A stretch of 43,851 bases of DNA from Cyanophora paradoxa (GCA_004431415.1 QPMI01000583.1:1-43851); one strand, 5' to 3'; shown: positions 10,438 through 20,903, counted from the first letter of the stretch. Translations and numbers: made by a program. The notes: generated by a model not told the origin, from the sequence alone.

Positions 10438-11461
10438 ATGGCTACTCAAATAGCAGTCCCTGTTTTCTGTTATGCTGCCCCAAAAATACACCAACTTAAC
10501 CATGCTGTAACAGATGCAACCCCAGGTTTTATTTGTACAGAAACAACTGGGGCAGATTCATTTTCGCAGAACTCTGTAATTAGATGCAAAGAAATTCGAT
10601 GTGATCGAAATGGGGGAAGGTGAGAACCACAGGTCTCATAGTTTCGAATAAAAATCAAGTTCAATCAGGACAGATCGTTTCGGATTCTGCAATTTATGAT
10701 GATGTGGGAGGGTTCACCACACCCAAGATTGTTACTTTTGATAACACAAGTAATAACTCTGCTCTTGTGGTAAAAAGTGGAGGGGCATACATTGGAGATG
10801 GAGCAAGAATAAATGGGAATCTTACAACAGAACAAATCACAGTAACAGGAGCAACTACGTTTAATGATTTGGTAACAGCAAATGGGGGTGTGTATGTTCC
10901 TGGGCGCAACAATCTATTGTTTCAGCAACTACCAAAATAGTTACACCTGAAATAGACACAGGATCAAGCGCAAATCTGGTTTTTAAACGCAATAGTGATG
11001 TTATGGCGACCCTAGAAGCCAATAGTTTCACCCTGAATACAGGATGTTATTTAAAGTATGATTTTCAACCTCGATTATGTGTTCAACTTGGTTACACACA
11101 CACTGCTACAAGTGCTGCCCCTCTCATTAACTGGACAACAGTTTTTATTGATAACAGAGGTGCATTCAATGTAGGCAATGGAAGATTTACAGCTCCTGTT
11201 GCAGGTCATTACAGATTTACAGTAAACTCTGCCTCCACAACTTCATCTTCTGTAAGTCTTACTTTGCAGGTGAATGACACTAACCCTGGTGGTCTTTCCA
11301 TTGGAACCTTTGGAACTTCGACAACAATTGCAGCAAAACCTCTATATATAAATGTTATACTCAATCTTGCTGCAGGAGAATATGTAACAATTGTCACAGG
11401 AACCACAGGTAGTTATTCAAGTCGAACCATGTTTACTGGTGAACTTCTAAGTATCACATAA
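10438..11461 (+). CDS. Short-fibre protein B with C1q-like head, two frameshifts
   Basis: The ATG at 10438 opens a frame with TPGFICTETTG and KEIRCDRNGG that ends at 10623. Homology to paralogue A continues in the next frame (10620-10940: RTTGLIVSNKNQ, VVKSGGAYIGDG) and then in a third frame to the stop at 11461 (TLEANSFTLNTGCYL, FTAPVAGHYRFTV, LNLAAGEYVTI, FTGELLSIT). Two single-base-type indels, near 10615 and 10925, account for the breaks. The head is again C1q-like but differs strongly from that of paralogue A, while the anchor is almost identical. That pattern is expected if the head is under diversifying exchange. Confidence 0.65.
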
Positions 11462-11482
11462 TTTTCTCACTATTAAGTAGGA

Positions 11483-11749
11483 ATGTCGAATATATACCAA
11501 GTTGTTCTATCTGATACCGAAAATTTGGGAATGGAGTACTGTGCTGCCTCTGTTCAGGATTGGATTGATAATGTTGTTCATAACAGGGCAAGAATTGCAA
11601 TTGATGAGATTGTTCAGAAAGAGATTCAATCTTGTATCTCATCAGGAGTTCAAATACCAACCTCCAAGGAAGCAATTGTGTTGCAGGCTTTCCAAAGGGG
11701 AACTGTAAAGAAAGGTATTGAGTATAATAATGTCACAGAAGAACAATGA
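11483..11749 (+). CDS. Small protein of unknown function between short-fibre genes
   Basis: An 88-aa frame from an ATG 21 bp after the preceding stop. The sequence is mixed-charge and probably helical (ASVQDWIDNVVHNRARIAID). There is no signal peptide or membrane segment. I do not recognise the family. Its place between the second and third fibre paralogues suggests a tail or fibre accessory such as a chaperone or connector, which is inference only. It has a single stop at 11747-11749 and appears intact. Confidence 0.5.
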   Translation: MSNIYQVVLSDTENLGMEYCAASVQDWIDNVVHNRARIAIDEIVQKEIQSCISSGVQIPTSKEAIVLQAFQRGTVKKGIEYNNVTEEQ

Positions 11750-11784
11750 ACATTATTTTTCTTTCCTTCTTAGTAAAAGAAGCA

Positions 11785-12651
11785 ATGGGTGAATATAATC
11801 GAGTTCAACTGCCTATATATTCCCTTGGATCCCCTGCAATGCATTTTCGCCAGCATGAAGTAAATGATGAGGTTCGTGGTTTAGAATCCACAGAGAGACC
11901 CAACTCCAATGGCAACTCCTTTGATAAAAATTCGATTATTCGAGTTAAAGAGCTGAGAGCTGATAAGAATTCTGGTGTGGTTAAAACAACTCGACTTCTT
12001 GTCACAAATGCTAACTTCTTTCAGCCTACTAATGGAGGTCCTGATGCTTACAGTGTTGATCTGAAAGCCCTTGATTATGATAAAAACACTGCTGCTGTAA
12101 CTGTGAGATCAGGAGGAGCATTTATTGGTGGTGGCTGCAGAGTTTCAGGTCAACTTTCATCCTCAATTTCGTATAATGATGTCCCAGATACTCTTGAACA
12201 AAATGTAGAGAACCCACAACGAATTCGATTATATATACCAGTTGCACAACAGCCAGTTATTCAATTTTACCAAGGTTATACTGTCACACTTGAAAACTCT
12301 GAATTGATTGAAGGAACCAAAAGAGTAATGAGAGGGCTGGTCATTCCTTCTGCAATGCTTTCTTTATGTAGAGCCAACAATAACCAGCCAGGTCACAGAT
12401 ACAATTTCAGTGTTCAGGGATATGATCATTTTGGCACAGGGTTCTGTGTCTATAATAACAATTTCACCTATGATCTGTTTGTTACAGATATTGGAAAATA
12501 TACAATTACAGTTATGGGTATCAGAACAGATATAGCTGCTGTCTCAGCTCTAAGAGGTGTTACTCCTGATACTCTTTCTCAAACAGGGTTTTACATGGAG
12601 CCAGATGTAATTGATGACCCAACCCATAAAAGATATATCCCTTTAATGTAA
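11785..12651 (+). CDS. Short-fibre paralogue C (shared anchor, non-C1q head)
   Basis: The frame is open from 11746, but the ATG at 11785 (MGEYNRVQL) is preferred because it yields the anchor without a spurious hydrophobic extension and without overlap with the 11483-11749 gene; it gives 288 aa. The shared anchor is present: IRVKELRADKNSGVVKTTRL and VRSGGAFIGGG. The C-terminal ~150 residues (RIRLYIPVAQQP, YDHFGTGFCVYNNN, GKYTITVMGIRTD) are not obviously C1q but match paralogue D, so C and D form a second head type. No frameshift is seen. It is likely an adhesin. Confidence 0.6.
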   Translation: MGEYNRVQLPIYSLGSPAMHFRQHEVNDEVRGLESTERPNSNGNSFDKNSIIRVKELRADKNSGVVKTTRLLVTNANFFQPTNGGPDAYSVDLKALDYDKNTAAVTVRSGGAFIGGGCRVSGQLSSSISYNDVPDTLEQNVENPQRIRLYIPVAQQPVIQFYQGYTVTLENSELIEGTKRVMRGLVIPSAMLSLCRANNNQPGHRYNFSVQGYDHFGTGFCVYNNNFTYDLFVTDIGKYTITVMGIRTDIAAVSALRGVTPDTLSQTGFYMEPDVIDDPTHKRYIPLM

Positions 12652-12652
12652 A

Positions 12653-13484
12653 ATGGCTGAGCAACCCCACTTGAACGAATTATTACACCTCAACTATCAT
12701 TAGCTGCCCCAGCAAACCATGTTCTACAGCATGCTACCTTTGATGATGTAGAGGGTCTCCAATCAACAGAGGTCCAACCTACAATGAACACCTTTGGTTC
12801 CACCCACAAACTGAGATTACAGGAACTCAGATGTGATAAAAATAATGGTATAGTTAAGACAACTAAGCTACTTGTCACAAATGCAAACTTTTCTGCCCAT
12901 TATGGAGACCCAGATAGTTATGGAGATCCTCTTTCTACTTATTCTTTTGAATCTAGGTCGGGAGCTATTAACTGCAAATCGGGGGGAGCTTATATTGGTG
13001 ATGGTCTTAGGGTTGGTGGGGCTGTTGGAGCGCCTTTATTTGTGAATGATCAACCCAATCCCATTGATCCCAATACAAGAATTCGAACCTATGTCCCCAG
13101 CATGAATGCCCCATACATTATAAAGATATTCCCATTGTTGTGAATGAACAAACAGCAGTAGTAGACTCCCTTGTTGAGATTGGTGACCACTACAAGGTAG
13201 TTGTGGATATTCCACCAGATGTTTATGCTCTTTGTCAAGTAGAGGGTGGAACTCCTAATTTTGCTGTTGTGATCACCCCATATGATAATTTTGGAATTGC
13301 TTATCATGGAGTCAATTTCGGTTTAGAAGATTACCAGTTCTTAGTGAGAGCCACCAAGTTTGGTATCTACAAGTGTGTATTATATGCTGAGAGAACCGAT
13401 TTTATTGCAAGGCAGAATACCTATGCTGAATACTATGGCACAAATCGATATTTCCCCATTTTCGGGCAGGATACTGCTCCATAA
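12653..13484 (+). CDS. Short-fibre paralogue D, frameshifted
   Basis: A probable ATG at 12653 lies 1 bp after the stop of paralogue C, but its frame closes after 16 codons. The homologous reading resumes in another frame (LQELRCDKNNGIVKTTKLL, CKSGGAYIGDG) to 13143 and then shifts again to the stop at 13484 (YDNFGIAYHGVNFG, KFGIYKCVLYAERTD). The anchor matches paralogues A-C, and the head matches C at low identity. Two frameshifts, near 12690 and 13130, separate the segments. The almost zero spacing to C suggests a tightly packed late gene block. Confidence 0.55.
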
Positions 13485-13506
13485 GAATATTGGTTATATA
13501 TAGAGT

Positions 13507-13779
13507 ATGGATAGTAAAACAAAAAAGTTTATTGATGCTGCTATGACAGTTCATGGTAAAGATAAATTCGATTACAGTGAGACACATTACATCAAAGCTC
13601 AAGAGAAAGTATCTGTTAGATGTTTGCAGTGTAACAAGGTGATCCTAACCTATCCCTTTAATCATGTGAAGGGATCAGGGTGTAGGGAATGCAACAAAAA
13701 GCACTCTCAGGCTTATAGGAAAAGGGCTACTTCATCAATTAGAGTAGAGTATAGGGATATTTGCATTAGGTTCGATTAG
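13507..13779 (+). CDS. DUF723-like zinc-ribbon protein
   Basis: A 90-aa frame. The segment FIDAAMTVHGKDKFDYSE, followed by a basic stretch, Cys39-x2-Cys42, and Cys59-x2-Cys62 preceded by KGSG, matches the small zinc-ribbon modules (DUF723 type) common in phages and giant viruses. Those have an HGxKYDYS motif, CPxHG-like first knuckle and GSGCPxC second knuckle. They are usually found in or next to homing-type or DNA-repair endonucleases. Here only the zinc module and a basic tail remain, with no nuclease domain visible. It probably binds DNA. It lies between the fibre paralogues and the decarboxylase homologue. Confidence 0.65.
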   Translation: MDSKTKKFIDAAMTVHGKDKFDYSETHYIKAQEKVSVRCLQCNKVILTYPFNHVKGSGCRECNKKHSQAYRKRATSSIRVEYRDICIRFD

Positions 13780-13808
13780 GTTTAATTAATTTTTCTAAGG
13801 TATTCTTA

Positions 13809-14219
13809 ATGGAGACTCAATACAGAGGCTTTCATGTTATGCTTGATTACAAAGCTAAATCAGCTATAGCAACAGGATATGAGCATGTGAGCTTTCTAGG
13901 GAATTGGATAATGGGAACCCTTGAACAAGCAGTATTGAGACAAGGTATTAGGATTGTTCATAAACACTGTGAGATATTTGATGGCAAACTATCACCTCCT
14001 GGTTTTGCATTGGTTCTGCTGTTAGATGAAAGCCATTGCACAGCTCATTGTTATTCCAATGAAGGCATGTTAGCAATTGATATATTCAGTTGTGGTAAAG
14101 AAGCTCAGCATAAAACACAATCAGTAGCAGATGAGATCGATAAAACAATGAATTTCTTAACATTTGAGAAGACTGAGAGACATAACATGATAGATTCCCG
14201 TTTTGATGAGTTTCTATAA
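13809..14219 (+). CDS. speD: Bacterial-type S-adenosylmethionine decarboxylase homologue (pyruvoyl enzyme)
   Basis: A 136-aa frame with the SpeD core: SPPGF (residues 62-66), LLLDESH with Ser75 as the predicted self-cleaving pyruvoyl precursor, His80, a GMLAIDIF strand and Cys95 in SCG. Ser-to-His spacing of 5 and Ser-to-Cys spacing of 20 match Ser63, His68 and Cys83 of the Thermotoga enzyme. AdoMet decarboxylase makes decarboxylated AdoMet, the aminopropyl donor for spermidine; some viral and bacterial SpeD homologues are known to have become ornithine or arginine decarboxylases, so substrate is uncertain. The short size fits class 1B, not the fused eukaryotic enzyme, which suggests acquisition from bacteria or phage. 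It is the last gene before the right TIR and is intact. Confidence 0.82.
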   Translation: METQYRGFHVMLDYKAKSAIATGYEHVSFLGNWIMGTLEQAVLRQGIRIVHKHCEIFDGKLSPPGFALVLLLDESHCTAHCYSNEGMLAIDIFSCGKEAQHKTQSVADEIDKTMNFLTFEKTERHNMIDSRFDEFL

Positions 14220-14409
14220 TGATGATCAGGGTGATTTACCTTTTTTATTACAATAGCTTTCTACAATGATTATTTTCCGGATTCCGGACATTTTTTACAA
14301 TAGAATTCTACTGTATGATGTAGCCAAAATATGAATGCATCCTAAACCTACAAGTGTAAGATTTCGAATACTATTCGATTTCCTTACAATAAAACTCAAC
14401 AATCCCCTT
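14220..14409. other. Short AT-rich spacer between the last gene and the TIR
   Basis: No gene is seen in these 190 bp. They contain a small direct repeat, ttccggattccgga, near 14274-14288 and otherwise AT-rich sequence. Confidence 0.5.
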
Positions 14410-14636
14410 GATTCCCCCTATTATATTATATTTATATTTAAGTGGACTCAAGGTTGACTCATATTAATCGTAAAAGTAGTAATAGTATATGGATTTTGTT
14501 ACGAATTCAATGCAAGGGTTGACTAAGTGGGTTGAGTTGACTCAAATTTCACAGGAAATAACAATGAATCAGAGTATAAATGAATTTTTTGAATCAACTA
14601 CACCAACTAACACTGATATTTTCAACAATATATGAG

Positions 14637-14944
14637 GTCCTTACTGAATATGGTAAGTGTCACAGGTGTCACAGGTCTATCCCAAAGTTTTCTATAGCAT
14701 ACAAATGAACTCTCAAAAGTTTGGGATGGACCTGTGACACCTGTGACACCTGTGACACTCGATTATTTCATTTGTTTATTCAATTAGAATTACATAGATT
14801 AGATTGAGACTGAGTTTTTCATTATAAAAGAGATCCTTACTGAATATGGTAAGTGTCACAGGTGTCACAGGTCTATCCCAAAGTTTCTCCTATAAAGAGT
14901 AAATTTCCAAAAGTTTGGGATGGACCTGTGACACCTGTGACACC
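14637..14944. repeat. Two tandem hairpin modules with GTGTCACAGGT arrays (left element TIR)
   Basis: Two units of about 196 bp both begin ccttactgaatatggtaag. Each carries direct GTGTCACAGGT copies, an inner atcccaaag, a short loop, the inverted tttgggat and inverted ACCTGTGACAC copies. Hairpins lie at 14657-14758 and 14853-14944. The right element's TIR holds a single version (21758-21859) with GTGTGACAGG in place of GTGTCACAGG. They look like paired protein-binding sites or a replication-origin structure. Confidence 0.75.
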
Positions 14945-15195
14945 CAATTATTCATCAAATTCCTAAGGGTCCCCCTTAGACTCATTAAAACATGATAATA
15001 ACATATCAATTTCATGTATAATTACGATTGGATTCAATAAGAGATCTATTTGTTTTATTAAACAAATGAATCTTATATGGATCTTAATCGAGTTAAGCGA
15101 TATGTTTACGATTAAATGAATTAAATTTAATTAAATTTAATCGAGAAAGTACATGAATATAATATCGATTAAATCAATTAACAAAAAGACCAATC

Positions 15196-15478
15196 ACACA
15201 TAGTAAAATGCGGAGTTTTAACCAGAGGCAAGATCTAATTGAGATTCAGTTATATTATTCGGAATTTTATACAGATTATCGATAGACTCAGTAAGAATAA
15301 TCGGAAAATAAGAGAAATTTACGATAAAATATCGAAAAGAATACAAAATAATCGAAATAATTGAATATTCGATAAGATATACACAGATTATCGATTGATT
15401 GAAATAGAATATACGAGATATATCAACAAAATCAATTAAGATAAGCCGAGGGTTAAAACTCCGCATTTTACTATGTGT
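15196..15478. repeat. 283-bp tip module bounded by 28-bp inverted repeats
   Basis: The outermost 283 bp of the TIR begins with ACACATAGTAAAATGCGGAG and ends with its inverse; 28 bases pair exactly (15196-15223 with 15451-15478). The same module lies at 21231-21514. Its AT-rich interior has no gene. It could be the cleavage or recognition site of the integrase, a foldback telomere-like cap, or a small element nested at the tip. Confidence 0.85.
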
Positions 15479-16619
15479 CGAGGGGAGGCGCACGGTGGTT
15501 CGGGTTGCACGGGGCGGGGACGACGGGGACACCGTACGCGACAGCCGACAAGCTGAGGCACATGCCCGTCGACGCGTCCCGCACCATGAACGACCCCTAA
15601 GAATGGCGGAGTGCACGTCAGGATGATCATCTGCATGAGCTTTGATTCGTGAAGAATTATTCTATATATATAGCTTAATCTGAGTTCTTCTATAGCTAAA
15701 TCTGAATCAGAGTTGAAGTGGGCACCTCGGGCACAACCTTCTCGCCGAACGGTGTACGTAAGAGTGATCGGTGGAGGGGCCCATCCATATCCACATGCGC
15801 ATTCGCCGAGTCAGTCAAATTGGGGGGAAAGAATGCGCATGCACAGTAAGATTCCGTATCCGACAATCCGCATATGCGCACCGGGTTGACCAAGGGGCAT
15901 TTCATGTCCGTTGGGAGCGCGCAAGTCCCGTTATCACTGGACGTGTGCATATCAAGAACGCAGGAGTGGCATTGCTGCCCCATCGCACCGGCACATGCTT
16001 GTGATTTGCGCCGTGTAATCTATGCTGGGACCTTCGACATCCAGGCAAGCACCCTGAGGAGCGAAAAGAATTGCGTTTAAGCGCATGCGCATTTCTAATC
16101 TTCTTATCTTATATTGATACGTATACCACGAAACACACCGTTAGACACGACTTCGGGCCCGGGGCGGCGGCTTTGAATTCCGGGCTCAACTGCATTTTCC
16201 TGAGCGGCGCATCCGAAATCAAATATCGAACATTGGTGGGCCGTGGCAGGGGCCCTAATATTAAATATTGCGGCAAATTCGAATGTTTGAAGCCACGGCG
16301 GCGCACCCGACGACGTTCTGCTCCGGCAAGTGAATTTGCTTCACGTCGGTTCGCGTCTCAGAGGCGACGTCCTGCGACCAACCTTCATGATCAGCTCTAA
16401 CCCGAGGAGAAGGGCACTCTAATTTGAGATTATCTCATGACTCGAGCCGCGCACCCGCGTGCCGACGATCTTGCTGGTGGGTGCGAGGGCGGGCAGCCCT
16501 TCGGGGAGCTCTGTGCCGCCGGGGAGGGGCGTCTGGCAGCGCAGCGCGGCGTGTGAGATCCAGATCTAGAGTGGGACCGACGTCGACAGCACGGTCGTTC
16601 AGTCCGGCCCGTGGCTGAC

Positions 16620-18443
16620 CTGGATGGGTTTGATCGCCTCCGACTCGGTGTGCGAAGTCTTGGTGGTGCTCTCCCGGTCCTCGCGCGCGTGCACCTCGTA
16701 CCTCCCGACCTGCGCGCCGAGGATAAAAAATGTGATGGCAGCCACGGCGACCGGCAATTACGCGGTCATCGCGGAATCACCTCGAGTCCTGCGCGATTGC
16801 GATTGCAATCGCTGTAGTCAGCGATAAAGAAGATTTCTGCAGCATATCAATGCTCGCGATCGCACCTGGCTTGGCGTATTGGCCGATGTTGAAGCCGCCG
16901 TCCAAGAACGTGTAGGGACCAACGCCACTGATCGTGCCGGTCTGTGCGCGCATACGCAGGAATCAGCACTTGCGAAACGACCTTCGCAGCAGCTCATGCA
17001 TTTACGATCAGCTTAATTAATTAAATATTAAATAAAGTACTAGTGGTTGGCGGACCATTGTCTTCGTGAATGTGCCCTTCTCCTCGACGGTACGTTGGAA
17101 TTCGCTGTGCGTGTTCTGATCGTATTTGAGGGTGTACGGAATCGTTTGGACGTCCTGGACATGGATATCGTGTGAACGGAATGCGTCTTTATTAAAGAAT
17201 TTTGAACATCGATGTCCTATCATCAGCAAGTCACCTTCGACTGCGCCGTGCCCGGCAGGACTGTGCGAACGACCTCTCCCGCCTCGAGGTTCTGCGGAGC
17301 AAATAGAAATCATATTAGAGCGGTACCGGTACCGATTGCCCGTCGAAACCCGGGACTACTTTAATTCGCGGTTGCGTGCAAATTTTCTGAAAAAAGAGAA
17401 CAACAGACAATTATGCGCTGTATAGCGAGCATTTTTCGTGTGTTCATCCTGCGTGTGGCCTAGGCATGGCATGCGAGAACCGCACCGTGTCGAGGGCGTA
17501 CGCGCCGAGAAGCATCGCTTCGATCTTCCCCTGGACGTCGTCGTCGGCGAAGCTCGAGAGATCGGCGAGCGGCGTGGCGCTCGTCAGAGAGAGCGAGTAG
17601 AGCTGCGCCGGAAAGCTGCGGCGGTTCGCGATCACCATTAATATTGCCGCTGTACACATCGGCAATCGCTTATTGAGTATTCGCACCAGGGGCCGGTGCC
17701 GGAGCACGCCGGCTGCGCGGCGGCGTACTCGACGACCTCGTTCTCTGTGGTCGTGACCGACGCGCCCTCCTGCGCCCACTCGCCGGCGGCCCCCGGGGCC
17801 GGGGTCCGCTCCGGAGACGAGGGGGACTTGGGGCCCTCGATGGGCGGGAGGACGCCGCTGAAGGACTCGCTGAGCGGATCGCGGGTCCAGCTGATCTCGT
17901 CCGCCGCCGGCGCAGGGATATGGTTCTGATCGCTGCGCGAACGAGATTAATATTGCCCGGTGATGATTCGATCAATTTCCATCGCAATTAATATATATTT
18001 TACAACGGAGGCAAAAAGCGCACGCAATGGGGACCTCTTTCCCGTAATAAATGTCCGTGGGCGTGACTTGCTGCTGGATCACGTACTTGCCTAGGATTCC
18101 AAATAACGTCAGCTTTAGGTTAATACGGCGCTATTTAGCTAGCTATAGCAGCAGTGCGCATATTACCCGAACCGCACCAGTCTCCGTGTAGCTGTCGGTC
18201 GCGTCCGTCATCTTTTCCTGCTTGTACGGGTCCGTATATCTGGAAGATCGCGATAAGCATTCAGATTTCTCGAAAGACCCGGGTGACCGGAGCGACCACG
18301 TGCACGGCCAGCTGCGCATGCAGGGATCCGATCGAATCCATCGTAAATTTGCACTCACGTGTAGGTCTGCGTCCTAGTGCCATCCAGAGTGTAGGGACCG
18401 GAGCCATTGTAGACAGCCGTGTCAACGCGAATCTTCCCCACCT
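16620..18443 (-). CDS. Host multi-exon gene of unknown function (nine exons inferred)
   Basis: A minus-strand chain of short open segments is bounded by AG acceptors and GT donors: 18359-18443, 18167-18239, 18035-18085, 17687-17925, 17486-17615, 17235-17291, 17041-17154, 16866-16941 and 16620-16709. Phases join correctly at the first seven junctions and fail by one base at the last. Introns are about 71-194 nt. Peptides include YNGSGPYTLDGTRTQTYT, YVIQQQVTPTDIYYGKE, NLEAGEVVRTVLPGTAQSK and GVGPYTFLDGGFNIGQYAKP; GxGPYT(F)LDG occurs twice. A 239-nt proline/serine/alanine-rich exon lies in the middle. I do not recognise the family. The start, the 5' exons and the end are not resolved. This gene is the main evidence that the interval is eukaryotic chromosome. 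Confidence 0.55.
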
Positions 18444-19881
18444 CTGAAAAAGGCAGCTCGTATGAGCCCTGCCACGCGGATGTGCAAATATATATAAGTG
18501 CCACGCGAGGTTGACAGCTACGGGGTTCAATGATATCATCGATGGGACAGCTGTTGAACGCACGGCCTCAATCTTGACGCCGGGCGCCGCATTGAGCGCA
18601 TTGCAGGAAGTGGTCGCCATGCCTCCGGGTCAGTTATATGCAGCTTTATGGCGTTACCCGCTCGAGAGAAGACTGGCGACCTATGTTCGTAAGCAGACGT
18701 TGAGCCCGAGCATGCAGTGCACGCCGCGGCGCGTATATACGTACGTGAGCGACCACGCGCGGGGTCGTAAGTCGAGCTGCTGAATCTATGGATATAAATG
18801 CCCAAGCTTCAGCCGCGGTTCGCGCGTGCGTACGTATACGCGTGAGCTTGAGGCAGCTGAAGCTGCCGACTGTGTATATAGACTCAGTGATCGGATGTGC
18901 GCCTCCGCCGCCACGACTGGCCATGGTGTGCGCGGCGACAGCAACCTGCGAACGGCGAGCTCAGGCTGCTTTCCAAGGTCCGACAAAGGGCGACGTCGAC
19001 GGTCTCAGCTTTGCCGCGCGCCTCGCGAATCGCGATGATCGGTGCGGCCGCTCTGCACGGAGTCTATGGCCAGGGCCCAGTGGCAGCCGCTGAGCCTGGC
19101 AGGACCATCGGACGGCCGCGGGAATCGCGCATGCGCATGCACGCGCAGCTCACTGAGTCAGCTGCAGGCTCAGCCTGCAGCCTGCAACTTGGCAAGAAGG
19201 ACGCTCGGCGCGGAGTCGCCGCGGCCCGGCGGACCCGCCACTGGCCGCCAGCACCGGGCCGGCCGCGAGCCCGGCCCGCGGCCCGCGGGACTCCGGGGAG
19301 TTCGATGAACTTCGCCGAGTCGATCGGAGTCCGATCCAAAACTCCGAAGCTCAAGCTCTCGAGTTAAACTCGCGAGTCTGATCGCAACTCCGGGGCCGGG
19401 TACACCGTGTGCTTCAAGTTGCCTTCGTATATACGTACGTTTCGAAAAACGATTTTTTTGATTTTTTTAAATTTTCTTCAAGAAGATGCCTTCTTCGTGC
19501 TGCTGAATCGTGCATGCGCAGGCTAGCTGCAGCCTGCAGCTCTAGCCATTTTTTTTCGTGACACGAATTCGAAGCCTTGGTTCATGATCAGGCTCATGAT
19601 CAGGCTCAGGCTCAGTGGACAGGCTTCCTTGGCCATGGAGAGTAGTGGACAGGATTCCGTGGACAGGCTGCCAATGCCTGCCAGAGCGAACGCTCGAAGC
19701 CAGCATGCCTACAATCGTGCTAAGGCGCCGCAGGTTCAGCCGTCGCGGCGTTCTCGGCTGGAAGGAACGACGAGAAGATCCTCAGGCGCCTGCGCACGCG
19801 GCACGAACGCAAGGGTTCGACTTGCGCGGACCGACCGCGACCGGAGGCGGCGAGCGGGGCGGGGCGCGGGCGCGGGGAGGC

Positions 19882-19906
19882 GGGCCGGGCCGGGCCGGGG
19901 GCGGGG
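19882..19906 (+). other. G-run able to form a G-quadruplex
   Basis: Five runs of three or more G separated by one or two C (gggccgggccgggccggggg, then cgggg) lie in the CpG-rich host segment just before a tttatc transition. A GC-rich promoter is one possible context; no transcript can be inferred. Confidence 0.5.
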
Positions 19907-20880
19907 CTTTTATCAATGAATTCGCACACACCGAGACAATACGGCTAATGATAGAACTGAGGTGTCCGTAAAGTGTCAAGTCGAAAGATGAGCCTACTGG
20001 TTACGCCGGGTAGGGAACCTATCAGCCATCGGACAGGGTGGAGCTAGTCAAGGAGACGTAAACTAAAGCAAAGCTAACCCAGAGCAGAGAGCTACTACCT
20101 ATACATCTAGCCTAGCTTAGGACTAGGCTACAGAGAGGACTACCCAGGGGTCTACGAGTGCTGCCTGCTAGTGCTGCCTGCCTAGGGACCGTCGGGACGT
20201 CCGGAGCTCGCGGGCTGTTCTACTGTACGGTAGGAAAGCCAGGACGGACCCGCGGTCTAATCTGCCTACTCTCGACGCGGCCGCGACTACAGCTAGCGCG
20301 GCGGGCTCCGCGTCGAGGGGGCCGCTCGCCCGAAGCGCGGGTGGAAGCACGTCGGCGTAGAGGGGCCGAGGGGAATGAGGCGAGGGGGACGTTGCGGGGA
20401 AGAAGTGGGGCGGGACGGAGAAGGTCGGCGCCGGCCGTGGCGGGGAGGGGAGGGTCGGATTTCTCGGTCAGCAGGGCTTCCAGCCTCGAACCAGCCGCCG
20501 CACCCCCGCCGCGGGCAATTGCGAGCCCCCCTCCGCGGCGGTCCTTCAACCCACGGTCCTGGCACGATGGCCGGGGTATCTGGTGGGTGCAACGACCAGC
20601 CGAAGCCTTCCGCCAAGCCTTCCGGTCCATCGTTCCCTCCCTGTCGAGGCGCGAGGAGCGTTGGCGAGGTCGTGAGTGGGAGGCAGGGCCAAGAGAGCGA
20701 GCAGGAGGGCAGAACGGGAGAGGGAGGCAAGGCAGGCGCTCGCTTGGGCGGGCCCAGCGAGTCGGACGGGGCGGCTATATCTAGTGTGTGCGAGGCTAAG
20801 AGTAGAGCAGGGAAGTTTCTCGAGGACTAGGTATGGTGAAGTAGTAGGTAGGTGGTGTCGAGAGTCTCCTCCCGACGTAG

Positions 20881-20903
20881 CCCCCCCCCCCCCCCCCCCC
20901 CTT
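20881..20903 (+). repeat. 23-base poly-C tract
   Basis: An uninterrupted run of 23 C follows cgacgtag and precedes tttcgcgcg. Its exact length is unreliable for most sequencing methods. It lies in host DNA about 330 bp from the right element's tip. Confidence 0.85.

Larger units (their letters stand above)
14410..15478. repeat. Right terminal inverted repeat of the left element
   Basis: The reverse complement of this stretch aligns with 21231-22345 from end to end, apart from differing inserts. Matching anchors include gattcccccta at the inner edge, GTCAACTCAACCCACTTAG, AATTAAATTTAATTAAATTT and the outer tip ACACATAG. The outer boundary is taken at 15478 because similarity to the other end stops there and base composition changes sharply to GC-rich DNA. 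TIRs of about 1 kb are typical of Polinton-type elements. Target-site duplications cannot be tested, because the partner ends are outside the window. Confidence 0.9.

Noticed and set aside
14637-14944. CRISPR-like repeat array
   Set aside because: The repeats are inverted hairpin arms with nearly no spacers, no uniform repeat length and no cas genes; the context is a TIR.
15479-15600. Plus-strand reading ending near 15600 as the 3' end of a host gene cut by the left element
   Set aside because: It is only about 40 codons, begins at the junction and has no splice or homology support; it is likely chance in GC-rich DNA.
19042-19971. Several overlapping long frames on both strands
   Set aside because: All are Arg/Ala/Pro-rich shadows of CpG-rich DNA with no motif and no splice logic.
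20158-20784. A 208-codon plus-strand frame in the GC-rich interval
   Set aside because: Arg/Gly/Ala/Pro-rich composition with equally long frames on the other strand shows it is a product of GC-rich sequence lacking stops; no domain is visible.
20881-20903. Poly-C tract as a telomere or element end
   Set aside because: It is a single homopolymer inside host-like DNA, away from the TIR tips, without repeat units.
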